A DNA stretch of 64,000 nt. Origin: an uncultured Paracoccaceae bacterium. Its GTDB lineage: Bacteria > Pseudomonadota > Alphaproteobacteria > Rhodobacterales > Rhodobacteraceae. This document shows, piece by piece, positions 56,688-64,000 of this stretch. The translations under genes and the position numbers were made by a program. Location: NCBI GenBank assembly GCA_951812305.1, contig CATOSB010000017.1:1-64000 (forward strand). Reading direction: 5' to 3'. How positions within the stretch are numbered: the stretch's first letter is position 1; the number at the start of each line of letters is the position of its first letter. The notes beneath the pieces were generated by a model that saw only the letters and a list, made by a program, of their open reading frames with translations, had not been told where the DNA came from and made no database searches.

Positions 56688-56939
56688 ATGAAACGGATTG
56701 AGGTCACGCCCGCTGACCGGTCGCTCCATCAGGAGCTCATCGACATCATCGAGCGCCATGCCGGAGACCTGCCCCCGGCGCAGATACTGGCGATCGGGGC
56801 GCAACCGGTTGGGCAAATCCTGACGTTGCAGGATCCGCGCGAGATCAATACAACTGACGCCATACGCCTGATCAAGGCGAATGTAGAAGAAGGCAACCGG
56901 TCGGCCCTCTTGACCGTGACGCGGGGGCCTGTGCAGTGA
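56688..56939 (+). CDS. Small early protein
   Basis: 83-aa acidic helical protein (MKRIEVTPADRSLHQELIDI, AGDLPPAQILAIGAQPVGQIL, NVEEGNRSALLTVTRGPVQ). It is coupled by ATGA to the split gene before it and by four bases to the methylase after it, so translation may be lowered by the IS insertion. No family is recognised. Confidence 0.62.
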   Translation: MKRIEVTPADRSLHQELIDIIERHAGDLPPAQILAIGAQPVGQILTLQDPREINTTDAIRLIKANVEEGNRSALLTVTRGPVQ

Positions 56940-57700
56940 GCGTGCCCGCCGGTCCGCCGCTTGATCTGCACTGCGGCGATTGTCTCGATCTCCTGCCCCG
57001 GCTGGTGGCGGACCGGGGCGGACCCTTCGATCACATAATTGCCGATCCGCCCTACGAGAATATCCACCATGCCCATCACGCGCGCCGCGCGATCACACGG
57101 ACAGACGGGCGGCCATCGCCGCGCGGCGTGGCCTATTCGGGTATCGACGATATCCGGTGCCCGGCGGCCGCCGCGATGGTGTCGGCGAGCCGGGGCTGGG
57201 TGGCGGTGTTCTGTCTGGCCGAGGGAGTGCGGCCCTGGCACGACGCGCTCGTTGCCGCGGGGGGCAGATGGCATGGCACCATGGCCTGGGTCAAGCCGGA
57301 CGCAGCCCCGATGTTTGCCGGGACCGGCCCTGCAAGGGGCTTTGAGTGTATCGCGCTGGCCTGGGCCGGGGCGGGGCGGCGGCGGTGGAACGGCGGCGGT
57401 GGGCGCGGTGTGTTGACCTGCCTGACCGCGAAGGGCGGCGCGGTGCCGGGCACCAAGCCCCTGCCACTGATGCAGGCGCTGGTGGACCTGTTCACGCGCC
57501 GGGGTGAGGCGATCTGCGATCCGTTCATGGGCTCGGGCACTACCGGTGTGGCGGCGATGGAGGCCGGGCGCGGCTTTACAGGCATCGAGATCGACGCGCA
57601 GACATTCCTCGGTGCCGATGCGCGCCTTGCCCGTGCGCGCCGGGCTCCGGCCCTGCCGCTTCGGCCGCGGCCCGTGCAGGCAGCGATGGATCTGTCGTGA
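56936..57700 (+). CDS. Early DNA methyltransferase (DPPY-first, N6/N4 type)
   Basis: 254-aa methyltransferase with DPPY at 37-40 preceding the SAM motif DPFMGSGTTGVAAMEAGRGFTGIEID near residues 190-215. This permuted order is typical of beta/gamma-class enzymes such as CcrM-like ones. It is the second methylase of the prophage, but transcribed early. Target specificity cannot be read. GTG 56936 overlaps the previous stop. Confidence 0.88.
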   Translation: MSVPAGPPLDLHCGDCLDLLPRLVADRGGPFDHIIADPPYENIHHAHHARRAITRTDGRPSPRGVAYSGIDDIRCPAAAAMVSASRGWVAVFCLAEGVRPWHDALVAAGGRWHGTMAWVKPDAAPMFAGTGPARGFECIALAWAGAGRRRWNGGGGRGVLTCLTAKGGAVPGTKPLPLMQALVDLFTRRGEAICDPFMGSGTTGVAAMEAGRGFTGIEIDAQTFLGADARLARARRAPALPLRPRPVQAAMDLS

Positions 57701-58059
57701 CCCGTTCCCCCGCCGATATCCCGGCCCTGCCGGCCGGCCTGCGCGAGATCGCCGATCACGCCGGTCGCGAGGCCGCGCTGGCGGTCGCCGCCACGTATGG
57801 CGGCCGGGACTGGCGTGTGCCCGCGCGCCAGGACAGTCCGGCGGCCCGCGCGCTTGCGGAGGCGGTGGGGCCGTCGGCGGCAGCAGCGCTGGTCACGGCT
57901 CTCGGCGGTCATGTACTGGATATCCCGCTGGCGCGCCGCGCGGTGACGCGCTGGCTGGCCGGTCAGGGGCTCGGATCAAGGCAGATCGCGGCCCGACTGC
58001 GTATCTCGGAGCGCACCGCGCGGCGCTATATCAAGGGGCGGAGGGATGGCGATGGATGA
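57697..58059 (+). CDS. Mor/C-family transcription activator of late genes
   Basis: 120-aa protein resembling the Mor activator family of phage Mu. The N-terminal dimerisation part LPAGLREIADHAGREAALAVAATYGGRDWRVP is followed by AAAALVTALGGHVLDIPLARRA and a C-terminal HTH, TRWLAGQGLGSRQIAARLRISERTARRYIKG. It is near the end of the early operon, as in Mu, with start GTG 57697 on the methylase stop. Its probable sites are the four GCGGACCATGGTCCGC palindromes of P1-P4 (inference from geometry). Confidence 0.82.
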   Translation: MTRSPADIPALPAGLREIADHAGREAALAVAATYGGRDWRVPARQDSPAARALAEAVGPSAAAALVTALGGHVLDIPLARRAVTRWLAGQGLGSRQIAARLRISERTARRYIKGRRDGDG

Positions 58060-58297
58060 TCACATGGCGGTGACGCGCGCGGAACTGCTGGACCGGCTTG
58101 CGACCATGACCGACCCGGAAGACATCGCCGAAGCCGTCACCACGGAGCTTCTGGAGGCCGGCGGGGCTATGGATGTGCCGCAGGCCGCCTGCGGCGTGGT
58201 GGAGATACAGCTTCACGGGATTGTGGCCCATGGCACCGACCTGGAAGCCGCCTGTCTCGCCTGGGCAATGGCGGCGCGCAGCGCTCGTGATGGCTGA
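58052..58297 (+). CDS. Small acidic protein downstream of mor
   Basis: 81-aa protein (MDDHMAVTRAELLDRLATMT, DPEDIAEAVTTELLEAGGAMDVPQAACGVVEIQ, ACLAWAMAARSA). ATG 58052 is chosen because GGAGGG lies at a good distance; 58046 is in frame. It overlaps the mor stop. The function is unknown. Confidence 0.6.
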   Translation: MDDHMAVTRAELLDRLATMTDPEDIAEAVTTELLEAGGAMDVPQAACGVVEIQLHGIVAHGTDLEAACLAWAMAARSARDG

Positions 58298-58351
58298 ACG
58301 CCGCCAGCCCCTCCTGCCGGGCCTTGCGCCCCCGCCAGTGCCCCGTGTAGG

Positions 58352-58618
58352 GTGATCATGCATGCCGTCGATGTCGGACAGGCCCCCGGTATGATGCCGG
58401 GCTGGCGGAGTGCAAAGGGTGGAGAATTTGCCTGCGCGCGGTGCGGTCATAACGCGGGCTGGCTCTTTGACATGACCATGAGCGAGATCAACCGGGGCCT
58501 GCCATGTCCCGTCTGCAATGAAGGGGTGGATGATGCCGGATATTGCTTGCGCGAATTGCGATGGGCCCGGCGGGGAAGTGACCTACGCGAACCAGGTTCT
58601 CATGCCGTTGAACGGTAG
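58352..58618 (+). CDS. Cys-pair (zinc-ribbon-like) protein
   Basis: 88-aa protein with CARCGHNAGWLFDMTMSEINRGLPCPVC, two C-x2-C pairs about 23 residues apart, forming a zinc ribbon. The N-terminus is MIMHAVDVGQAPG. The last third overlaps the following gene and may be less constrained. The function is unknown. Confidence 0.58.
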   Translation: MIMHAVDVGQAPGMMPGWRSAKGGEFACARCGHNAGWLFDMTMSEINRGLPCPVCNEGVDDAGYCLRELRWARRGSDLREPGSHAVER

Positions 58619-58871
58619 GGTCCGGTGCATCGATCATTGCATCCACCACATCGTCGCGGCGCTGAATGCCGGACATGTCCTGACCACCGATTGCTGCTGT
58701 GGGCATGGCGAAATGCCCGGCTACATCGGTCTTGAGGATGGCCGCGTCCTTGTGATCTTCCCATCGCGCGAAGAGGCCAGGATGTATGACACTCCCGAGA
58801 GCAATGGCAGCACCCGCTCGAGCGCGGAAATATCCGCCTGGCGACCGCCACGGCTTGATGGCACGTATTAA
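58533..58871 (+). CDS. Cys/His-rich small protein
   Basis: 112-aa protein. The N-terminal CANCDGPG and later CIDHCIHH, TDCCCGHGEM give several metal-ligand candidates. The core reads GYIGLEDGRVLVIFPSREEARMY. Start ATG 58533 after AAGGGG is chosen; 58530 and 58518 are in frame. It is the last early gene before P4. Confidence 0.6.
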   Translation: MPDIACANCDGPGGEVTYANQVLMPLNGRVRCIDHCIHHIVAALNAGHVLTTDCCCGHGEMPGYIGLEDGRVLVIFPSREEARMYDTPESNGSTRSSAEISAWRPPRLDGTY

Positions 58872-58918
58872 ACCATCCGGGCGGGGTTGTGCTGCCGGTC
58901 CCGGATAGCGGCCCTCTT

Positions 58919-58963
58919 GCGGACCATGGTCCGCTGCCCTCGTGCGGCAAGGCCGGGTAGTGT
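58919..58963 (+). promoter_or_regulatory. P4: late promoter of the head operon
   Basis: The core palindrome GCGGACCATGGTCCGC at 58919-58934 is followed after 23 nt by TAGTGT (58958-58963). The first gene, DUF2730, starts at 59004, about 35 bp after the presumed transcription start. Confidence 0.76.
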
Positions 58964-59003
58964 GGGGCCGAACCGATCCCGACGCTCGGAGCCCGCGCAC
59001 GCC

Positions 59004-59369
59004 ATGACCATCACGCCCGAACACTGGCAGACCTTTGCCGCCATGGTTGCCATTCTGGCGCTTTTGAGCGGGGCCGTGGTCTCGCTCCGGCGTCTGGGCT
59101 TTCTGCGTCCGCCCGCCCGGCCCCCCGATGCGCAAGGCGCGGTCTCCGAGCGCCTGGACCGGCATGCCGAGCGTCTGGCGCGACTTGAGGGTGCGGTGGC
59201 GGGGCTGGCGAGCCGCGAGGATATTCATCACCTGCAGATGGCGATCGAGCAGCAGGCCGGGGCCGTGCGCGAGATCCGCGCCTTCATGGCGCGCGACGCG
59301 GAGGCCGTCGGGCGGCTTGATGCCGCGATCACCCGGATCGAGGATCACCTGATGGGAGAGGGCCGCTGA
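59004..59369 (+). CDS. DUF2730 protein (Mu gp25-like)
   Basis: 121-aa protein with an N-terminal membrane helix (about 8-28, FAAMVAILALLSGAVVSL), then a long coiled coil (VSERLDRHAERLARLEGAVAGLASREDIHHLQ). This is the standard DUF2730 layout at the start of Mu-like head operons. ATG 59004 is chosen. Its stop overlaps the next start (TGATG). Confidence 0.85.
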   Translation: MTITPEHWQTFAAMVAILALLSGAVVSLRRLGFLRPPARPPDAQGAVSERLDRHAERLARLEGAVAGLASREDIHHLQMAIEQQAGAVREIRAFMARDAEAVGRLDAAITRIEDHLMGEGR

Positions 59370-59668
59370 TGAGCTATGCCTCCACGCTTGAGGAACACCG
59401 CCGCCTGGCCCTGCTCACCCATCTGGCGGCCTGCCTGGATTATGCCTCCAACTCGGAGATCCTGCTGGATGTTCTGAACGGGCTGAGGATCGCGACCGGG
59501 CGCGACCGGCTGGTGGGCACGCTGGCCTGGCTGCGCGAGCAGGATCTGGTCTCGATCGAGGACCACGAGGGCTTCCTGCTGGTCGAGGCAACGGCGCGGG
59601 GCGTGGATGTGGCCGAAGGCCGCGCCCGGGTGCCGGGCGTGCGCCGCACCGCGCCGAAGGCCCGGTAA
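59369..59668 (+). CDS. Mu gp26-like winged-helix protein
   Basis: 99-aa protein of the type found between DUF2730 and DUF3486 in Mu-like phages (VpaChn25_0724-like): LEEHRRLALLTHLAACLDYASNSEILLDVLNGLRIATGRDRLVGTLAWLREQDLVSIEDHEGFLLVEATARG. The fold is winged-helix-like. Its role may be in packaging initiation; this is not known to me. Confidence 0.8.
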   Translation: MSYASTLEEHRRLALLTHLAACLDYASNSEILLDVLNGLRIATGRDRLVGTLAWLREQDLVSIEDHEGFLLVEATARGVDVAEGRARVPGVRRTAPKAR

Positions 59669-60264
59669 TGCCGTCGCGCAGCAAGATCGATCGGCTGCCC
59701 GACGCGCTGAAGACGTGGCTGCGTGCCGAACTCAACGCCCGGGGCTACAGCGATTACGATGGTGTGACCGCCGCGCTGAACGAGCGGATGGCCGAGGCGG
59801 GTCTCGATCTTGTAATCAGCCGGACCGGCCTTGGGCGCTGGAGCCAGGCGCAGAAGAAATACGCCGATATCCAGCGCGAGGCTGACGGATGGGCGCAGAG
59901 CTTCCTGAGTGAAGAGGGCGTGGATGCCGAGGCGCATCGGCACCGGGTGCTGTTTTCGATGTTATCCCACCATGCCTTCCTCACCATGGCCAACGGCCTG
60001 ACCGAGGGGGACGAGAAAGAGGAGCTCGACTTCGACGCCCGTGACCTGCACTTCCTGGGCCGGATGCTGAAAGACCTGATGACCTCCTCCGGCATCCGTG
60101 AGGCGATCGGCGAGAAGGAGCGTCGGCGCCTGGCGGAGGCCGAGCGCAAGGCCGGCGCAGACCGGGCGGTGTCCGCCGCGCGCGGGGCCGGGCTCTCCCC
60201 GGAGGTCGCCGCCGCGATCCGCGCTGCCGTCGAGGGCGGCGCACAGGCGGAGGGTGCCACATGA
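59668..60264 (+). CDS. DUF3486 protein, probable small terminase (Mu gp27-like)
   Basis: 198-aa protein with the family start MPSRSKIDRLPDALKTWL, then an N-terminal HTH (LNARGYSDYDGVTAALNERMAEAGLDLVISRTGLGRW) and a helical C-terminal part. Genes in this position are taken as terminase small subunits. It overlaps the large terminase by four bases. Confidence 0.87.
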   Translation: MPSRSKIDRLPDALKTWLRAELNARGYSDYDGVTAALNERMAEAGLDLVISRTGLGRWSQAQKKYADIQREADGWAQSFLSEEGVDAEAHRHRVLFSMLSHHAFLTMANGLTEGDEKEELDFDARDLHFLGRMLKDLMTSSGIREAIGEKERRRLAEAERKAGADRAVSAARGAGLSPEVAAAIRAAVEGGAQAEGAT

Positions 60265-61691
60265 GCAACCGCGATCTACTGCCTTACCAGATTGCCTGGG
60301 TGACCGACCCGAACCCGGTGGCGGTGATCGAGAAGTCCCGCCGCATCGGCATCTCCTGGGCCGAGGCCTATCACGCGGTCATGCATGCCGCCGAGGGCCG
60401 CGGCGATATCTATTACCTGTCCTATAGCCGCGATATGACCCGCGGCTTCATCGACGATTGCGCGGGCTGGGCGAGCGACCTCGGCATCGCCGCCTCGGCC
60501 GCCGGTGAGGTGCTGATCAGCGACGAGGGGCGCGATATCCAGGCCTTCCGCATCGTGACGGCAAAGGGCAAACAGATCCTCGCCATGACCTCCAGCCCGC
60601 GGGGGTTTCGCGGCAAGGGCCGTCCGGGCGACGTCGCGGTCATTGACGAGGCCGCCTTCGTCGACGATCTCGAGGAGGTTCTGAAAGCCGCGCGCGCCTT
60701 CACCACCTGGGGCGGGCGTGTGCGCATCATCTCCACCCATAACGGTGAGGCCTCGCCATTCAACACGCTGGTTCGCGACATCCGCGAGAGGCGTCAGCCC
60801 GGAAGCCTGCACCGGGTGACGCTCAGCGACGCGCTCGATCAGGGGCTCTATTCCCGTATCGCCGCTGTGACCGGGCAGCCCGACACGGGCGCCGCGCAGG
60901 CGGCCTGGGAGGCGGCGATCCGCGCGCAATACGGACGCCACGCGGGCGAAGAGCTCGACTGTATCCCGTCCGCGGGGGGCGGGGCCTGGATCACATGGGA
61001 TCTGATCCGCACAGCCGGGCGCGACGCGGCGGGCGATCCCGGCCTGCGCGGCTCCGGTCCGGTCTATATCGGCGTCGACGTGGCGCGGCGGCGCGATCTC
61101 TGGGTGGCGGCGGTGATCGAGGATGCCGGCGACGCGCTCTGGCTGCGCGAGCTGGTGACGCTGCGCGACGTCTCTTTCTCCGAACAGCGCGCCGAGGTGG
61201 CACGCCTGGTGCGTGCCCATCGCCCGCTCAGGATCGCCATCGACCAGACCGGCATGGGCGAGGCGGTGGTCGAGCAGCTGGCCGAGGATCACGGGGCCTT
61301 CACCGTCGAAGGCGTGCTGATGACTGCGCCGCGCCGGCTTGATGTGGCCACGCGGCTCAGAGAGTCCTTCGAGGACAAACGCATCCGTATCCCCGCCGAT
61401 GATGCCCTGGCGGCCGACCTGCACAGCGTCCGTGCCGAGCCCGGCACCACCGGCGCGCCGCGGCTGGTGGCGGATCGCGCGGAGAGCGACGGCCATGCCG
61501 ACCGGTTCTGGGCGCTGGCGCTCGCGGTCTCGGCCGCCCGCACTGCCATCGGACCCTTCGAGGCCTGGACCGACGCGCGCCGCCATGCGGCCTGGTCGGC
61601 GCCGGGCAATCCGTTCGGCATACCGGAGTATCATGCCGACAGCGATCTCGGCGTCCTGCACTCGCCGCTGGCCGCCCTGAGGGGCTGGTAG
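60261..61691 (+). CDS. Terminase large subunit (Mu gp28-like)
   Basis: 476-aa packaging motor/nuclease. The ATPase part has EKSRRIGISWAEAYHAVM (Walker A-like), RGKGRPGDVAVIDEAAFVDDLEE (Walker B) and IISTHNGEASPFN (coupling motif). The nuclease part has YIGVDVARRRDLWVAAVIED and IDQTGMGEAVVEQL acidic residues. The length matches the family. A 1011-codon antisense frame opposite this and the next two genes is a GC artefact. Confidence 0.93.
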   Translation: MSNRDLLPYQIAWVTDPNPVAVIEKSRRIGISWAEAYHAVMHAAEGRGDIYYLSYSRDMTRGFIDDCAGWASDLGIAASAAGEVLISDEGRDIQAFRIVTAKGKQILAMTSSPRGFRGKGRPGDVAVIDEAAFVDDLEEVLKAARAFTTWGGRVRIISTHNGEASPFNTLVRDIRERRQPGSLHRVTLSDALDQGLYSRIAAVTGQPDTGAAQAAWEAAIRAQYGRHAGEELDCIPSAGGGAWITWDLIRTAGRDAAGDPGLRGSGPVYIGVDVARRRDLWVAAVIEDAGDALWLRELVTLRDVSFSEQRAEVARLVRAHRPLRIAIDQTGMGEAVVEQLAEDHGAFTVEGVLMTAPRRLDVATRLRESFEDKRIRIPADDALAADLHSVRAEPGTTGAPRLVADRAESDGHADRFWALALAVSAARTAIGPFEAWTDARRHAAWSAPGNPFGIPEYHADSDLGVLHSPLAALRGW

Positions 61692-63245
61692 ATGGCGAAG
61701 ACCGACATCCCCGCCCGCGCCCCGACCGGCGAGATCGCCGCGCCGGAAGTCACCTTGGGCGGCGGCGGGGCCTGGGACCTCACCGAACGCTATCGCGATT
61801 TCGGGATCGGCTCCGATCCGCGCCATTGGCAGGCCGATCCCACCGGTGTCGTCGCCGCCACGGCAGCACTGGCCGACCCCCATGCCCGCGCCGTCCTCGA
61901 CCAGCGCCTCGATGCGGTGGTGGCGGCCCCGCTTGAGATCACACCGGGCGGGGCGATGCGCCGGGACCGGATGGCGGCCGGGGATCTCGAAGAGCAGCTG
62001 GGCGCGCTGGAGATCGACCGGATCAGCCGCGAGCTTCTGCACGCCGCCTGGTATGGCTATGCCATCGCCGAATGCCTCTGGAAGATCGAGGGCACCGCCG
62101 TGCGACTCGCCGATCTCCGCGTGCGCAACCCCGCAAGATTCCGCTGGCACCGTGACGGCACACCGCGTCTGATTACGCGCAACCGCCCGAGCGGTGTCGT
62201 CCTGCCCCCGGCCAAGTTCTGCGTCCTGGTCCAGCCGCGCCAGCATGGCGGGCAGGCGCATGGTCCCGGTGCCGCCGAATGGTGTGTCTGGCCGGTCTGG
62301 CTCAAGCGCCACGTGGTCTCGATGTGGGCGGTCGCGCTCGAACGTTTTGGCACGCCAACGACCTATATGACGCTTGGCGGCGATCCCAGCGCTTCCGCAA
62401 TCGAGAAGGCTCTGGCCCAGCAGGCGGCGCTGGTCGGCGGCGCGGGCCTGGTCCTGAAAGAGGGCCACAAGATCGAGCTGCTGGAAAGCGGTCGCCGGGC
62501 CGGTGGCGATTACGCAGAGTTCGTCAGGGCGATGGACGCGATGATCGCCGATGCGGTGCTGGGCGAGCGCGCCACCTCCGAGATCGGCCAGTGGCAGGCC
62601 ACCGCCGAGGCCCATGCCGACGTGCTGCAACGGCTGGTGGCGGCGGATGCGCGCCGCCTCTCGGCCATGCTGCGCCACTCGGTCGCGACATGGCTGACCG
62701 CCTGGAACTTCCCCGGTGCCGCCGTCCCGCATCTGACCCGCAACACCGCCCCGCCCGAAGACCTCACCGCGCGCGCCGCGCGCGACGTGCAGATCGGCGC
62801 CGCCTCCGGCCTCAGGCCGACACACGCCTCTGTCGAGGAGATCTATGGTGGCGAATGGGAACCCGATCCCCGTCAGGCCACCCCCGCATCGCCCCGCCCG
62901 CCAATCGCCGGACCGGGTGCCGGGCCGGGCGCGACCGCCGCACTGGCCGCAGCACTGGCCGCCGCCCGCGAGCCTCCGGCGCGCGATGCCATCGATGCCG
63001 CCGTCGACCGCCTTGTCGGCGAGAGCGGCTGGGAGGCGCTGATGGAACCGGTGATCAAACCGCTCGGTGCCGCCGTGACGGAAGCCGACACCCCGGACGC
63101 GCTCGCCGCGGCACTGGACGCCCCCGATCTCTACGCGGCCATGGACACGAACCCCATGGCCGCACGGCTCGCCCGGGCCACCACCTCGGCGCGTCTCTCG
63201 GCAGAGGGGGATGACGGGGCCGACAGAAACGATGACGATGGCTGA
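61692..63245 (+). CDS. Portal protein (DUF935, Mu gp29-like)
   Basis: 517-aa portal of the DUF935 family. Family blocks are ERYRDFGIGSDPRHWQADP, the mid-region AAWYGYAIAECLWKIEG and RNPARFRWHRDGTPRLIT, then YMTLGGDPSASAIEKALAQQAAL and TSEIGQWQATAEAHADVLQRLVAADARRLS. The Ala-rich C-terminal tail is variable. It is directly after the terminase with no gap. Confidence 0.93.
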   Translation: MAKTDIPARAPTGEIAAPEVTLGGGGAWDLTERYRDFGIGSDPRHWQADPTGVVAATAALADPHARAVLDQRLDAVVAAPLEITPGGAMRRDRMAAGDLEEQLGALEIDRISRELLHAAWYGYAIAECLWKIEGTAVRLADLRVRNPARFRWHRDGTPRLITRNRPSGVVLPPAKFCVLVQPRQHGGQAHGPGAAEWCVWPVWLKRHVVSMWAVALERFGTPTTYMTLGGDPSASAIEKALAQQAALVGGAGLVLKEGHKIELLESGRRAGGDYAEFVRAMDAMIADAVLGERATSEIGQWQATAEAHADVLQRLVAADARRLSAMLRHSVATWLTAWNFPGAAVPHLTRNTAPPEDLTARAARDVQIGAASGLRPTHASVEEIYGGEWEPDPRQATPASPRPPIAGPGAGPGATAALAAALAAAREPPARDAIDAAVDRLVGESGWEALMEPVIKPLGAAVTEADTPDALAAALDAPDLYAAMDTNPMAARLARATTSARLSAEGDDGADRNDDDG

Positions 63246-64000
63246 TCCCGCGCCTGTGATCATGGACGTGCCCCCCGAGGAAGCGATTGAATTCTTCCGC
63301 GCCAAGGGCATCCATGTCGGCTACGACTGGCGCGACACCTCCGCAGCCCAGCATGCACGCTCCTTCACGGTGGCCAAGGTCGCCCGTCTCGACATCCTGA
63401 CCGATATCCGCGCGGCCATGGACCGGGTGCTGGCGGAAGGCGCCACCTTTGAGAGTTTCCAGGACGAGCTGGAGCCGATCCTGCGCGCCAAGGGCTGGTG
63501 GGGCCGCAAGACCATGACCGACCCCGCAACCGGCAAGACCCGCGTGGTCCGGATGGGCAGCCCGCGCCGGCTCAGAACCATCTTCGACACCAATCTGCGC
63601 ATGGCCACCGCCGCCGGCAAGTGGGCGCAGATCACGCGCCTGGCCGACCGCCGCCCATGGATCCGATACATCGCCACGCTCGATGACCGCACCCGGCCCC
63701 TGCACCGGGTCTGGCACGGCACCATCCTGCGCTGGGACCACCCGTTCTGGCAGACGCATTTCCCGCCCTGCGGCTGGCATTGCCGCTGCACCGTGCAGAC
63801 GCTCTCGGATGCCGATCTGGAGCGCTTCGGCCTCACACCCTCGCCCGGCCCGCCTGAAGGGTGGAACCGCACACGGCCATGGCTCAATCGCCGCACCGGG
63901 GAGACTGAGGAGGTGCCTGTCGGTATCGATCCCGGCTTTGCCCACAATCCCGGCACCGTCGATCCCGTGGCCGGCGCCCGCGATATCCTGAAGGACCGGC
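63238..64000 (+). CDS. Mu F-like minor head protein (3' end outside window)
   Basis: 254 codons are visible, starting at ATG 63238 inside the portal stop region (MADPAPVIMDVPPEEAIEFF). The Mu F signature is present: IRYIATLDDRTRPLHRVWHGTILRWDHPFWQTHFPPCGWHCRCTVQTLSDADLER. The protein acts in head morphogenesis next to the portal. The frame is open at the window edge. F proteins are often about 400 aa or longer, so roughly half may be missing. Confidence 0.92.
   Translation, partial: MADPAPVIMDVPPEEAIEFFRAKGIHVGYDWRDTSAAQHARSFTVAKVARLDILTDIRAAMDRVLAEGATFESFQDELEPILRAKGWWGRKTMTDPATGKTRVVRMGSPRRLRTIFDTNLRMATAAGKWAQITRLADRRPWIRYIATLDDRTRPLHRVWHGTILRWDHPFWQTHFPPCGWHCRCTVQTLSDADLERFGLTPSPGPPEGWNRTRPWLNRRTGETEEVPVGIDPGFAHNPGTVDPVAGARDILKDR

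Larger units (their letters stand above)
55232..56691 (+). pseudogene. Phage early gene split by IS630 (55232-55394 and 56562-56691)
   Basis: Removing the IS630 and one TA joins the halves in frame. The intact product of about 97 aa starts MTVRVHITDHAVLRYLERGL, continues DRPGDGAALICN-NGLRYCLRRGADGTLTVVTIT and ends RLRRRRTVL. It is a basic protein of a type found after gemA in Mu-like phages; its function is unknown to me. The exact restoration shows that IS630 entered after the prophage gene existed and that no rearrangement has occurred through this IS copy. Confidence 0.8.
25178..64000. mobile_element. Mu-like transposable prophage with siphovirus/GTA-like tail (open at right edge)
   Basis: One end is set at 25178 by the break in the MOSC gene and by TG followed by two direct repeats like MuA-binding sites. 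The element carries repressor, MuA, MuB, GemA, Mor-type activator, Mu-type head genes (DUF2730, gp26-like, DUF3486, terminase, portal, F, protease, DUF1320, G) and a long non-contractile tail set. Head genes occur once each although split over two distant blocks, which supports a single phage. The base composition is clearly GC-richer than the host part. 38.8 kb are seen, including one 1165-bp IS630, so the other end may lie close beyond the window. Confidence 0.9.

Noticed and set aside
60276..63311. A 1011-codon open frame antisense to terminase and portal genes
   Set aside because: It is opposite two strongly recognisable genes and has shadow-type Gly/Arg composition. Long antisense frames are expected in DNA this GC-rich.
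25178..64000. Two separate prophages side by side
   Set aside because: The two blocks hold complementary head and tail genes with no duplicates and share the same promoter palindrome. One phage is simpler, though the other end is not visible.
1..64000. CRISPR array, tRNA or rRNA genes
   Set aside because: No regularly spaced direct repeats, and no cloverleaf or rRNA-like stretch was noticed on either strand by reading. A covariance-model scan would be decisive.

Overview
The window reads as a chromosome segment of a Rhodobacteraceae / Roseobacter-group alphaproteobacterium. This rests on gene content and order (pcs, xerC, DUF484, msrA, prmA, ruvCAB, ybgC, tolQRAB, pal, cpoB, tilS, ftsH) and is inference from families, not a database search. 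Host genes fill about 1-25.2 kb. A GC-richer Mu-like transposable prophage fills 25.2 kb to the end of the window and runs off it.

Host part. A minus-strand unknown gene at the left edge is split by an IS66 copy (382-1981). It is followed by pcs, xerC and a DUF484 gene (minus), then MFS transporter, cupin, msrA, acyltransferase and prmA (plus). A small membrane-protein gene and its paralogue come next. They are separated by an IS630 copy (9086-10250), and the paralogue is split by a second IS66 (10610-12209). A DUF1127 gene, ruvCAB, an unknown gene, ybgC, tolQRAB-pal-cpoB, tilS and ftsH follow. ybgC runs in frame into tolQ without a stop. A MOSC-domain gene after ftsH is cut by the prophage end at about 25178.

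Prophage. From its end at 25178 the minus strand carries, read right to left: protease/scaffold, a duplicated decoration-like protein, capsid, DUF1320, virion morphogenesis G, tail terminator-like protein, major tail protein, frameshifted tail chaperones, tape measure, small tail genes, an NlpC/P60-like peptidase and a J-like tail-tip protein. This is a long-tailed (siphovirus/GTA-like) set. Plus-strand genes from 40.4 kb are lysis genes (amidase, two overlapping spanins), an Acb2/Tad1-like gene, cargo genes and an adenine methylase. Then come an exported cargo gene and an S24 repressor (minus), the divergent early region (Cro/Ner-like gene, DnaA-domain-IV-like gene, MuA, MuB, DUF3164, GemA, second methylase, a Mor-type activator), and the head operon DUF2730, gp26-like, DUF3486, terminase, portal and F (cut by the window end). 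A gene next to gemA is split by a second IS630 copy.

How it fits together. A perfect 16-18 bp palindrome occurs four times, each time upstream of a late transcription unit, and a -10-like hexamer begins exactly 23 nt after it. That is the geometry of Mor-activated promoters of phage Mu, and a Mor-family gene closes the early operon. One copy appears to serve two divergent operons. The late genes are split around a central early region, unlike Mu. Three minus-strand genes in the early region share the same promoter-leader cassette.
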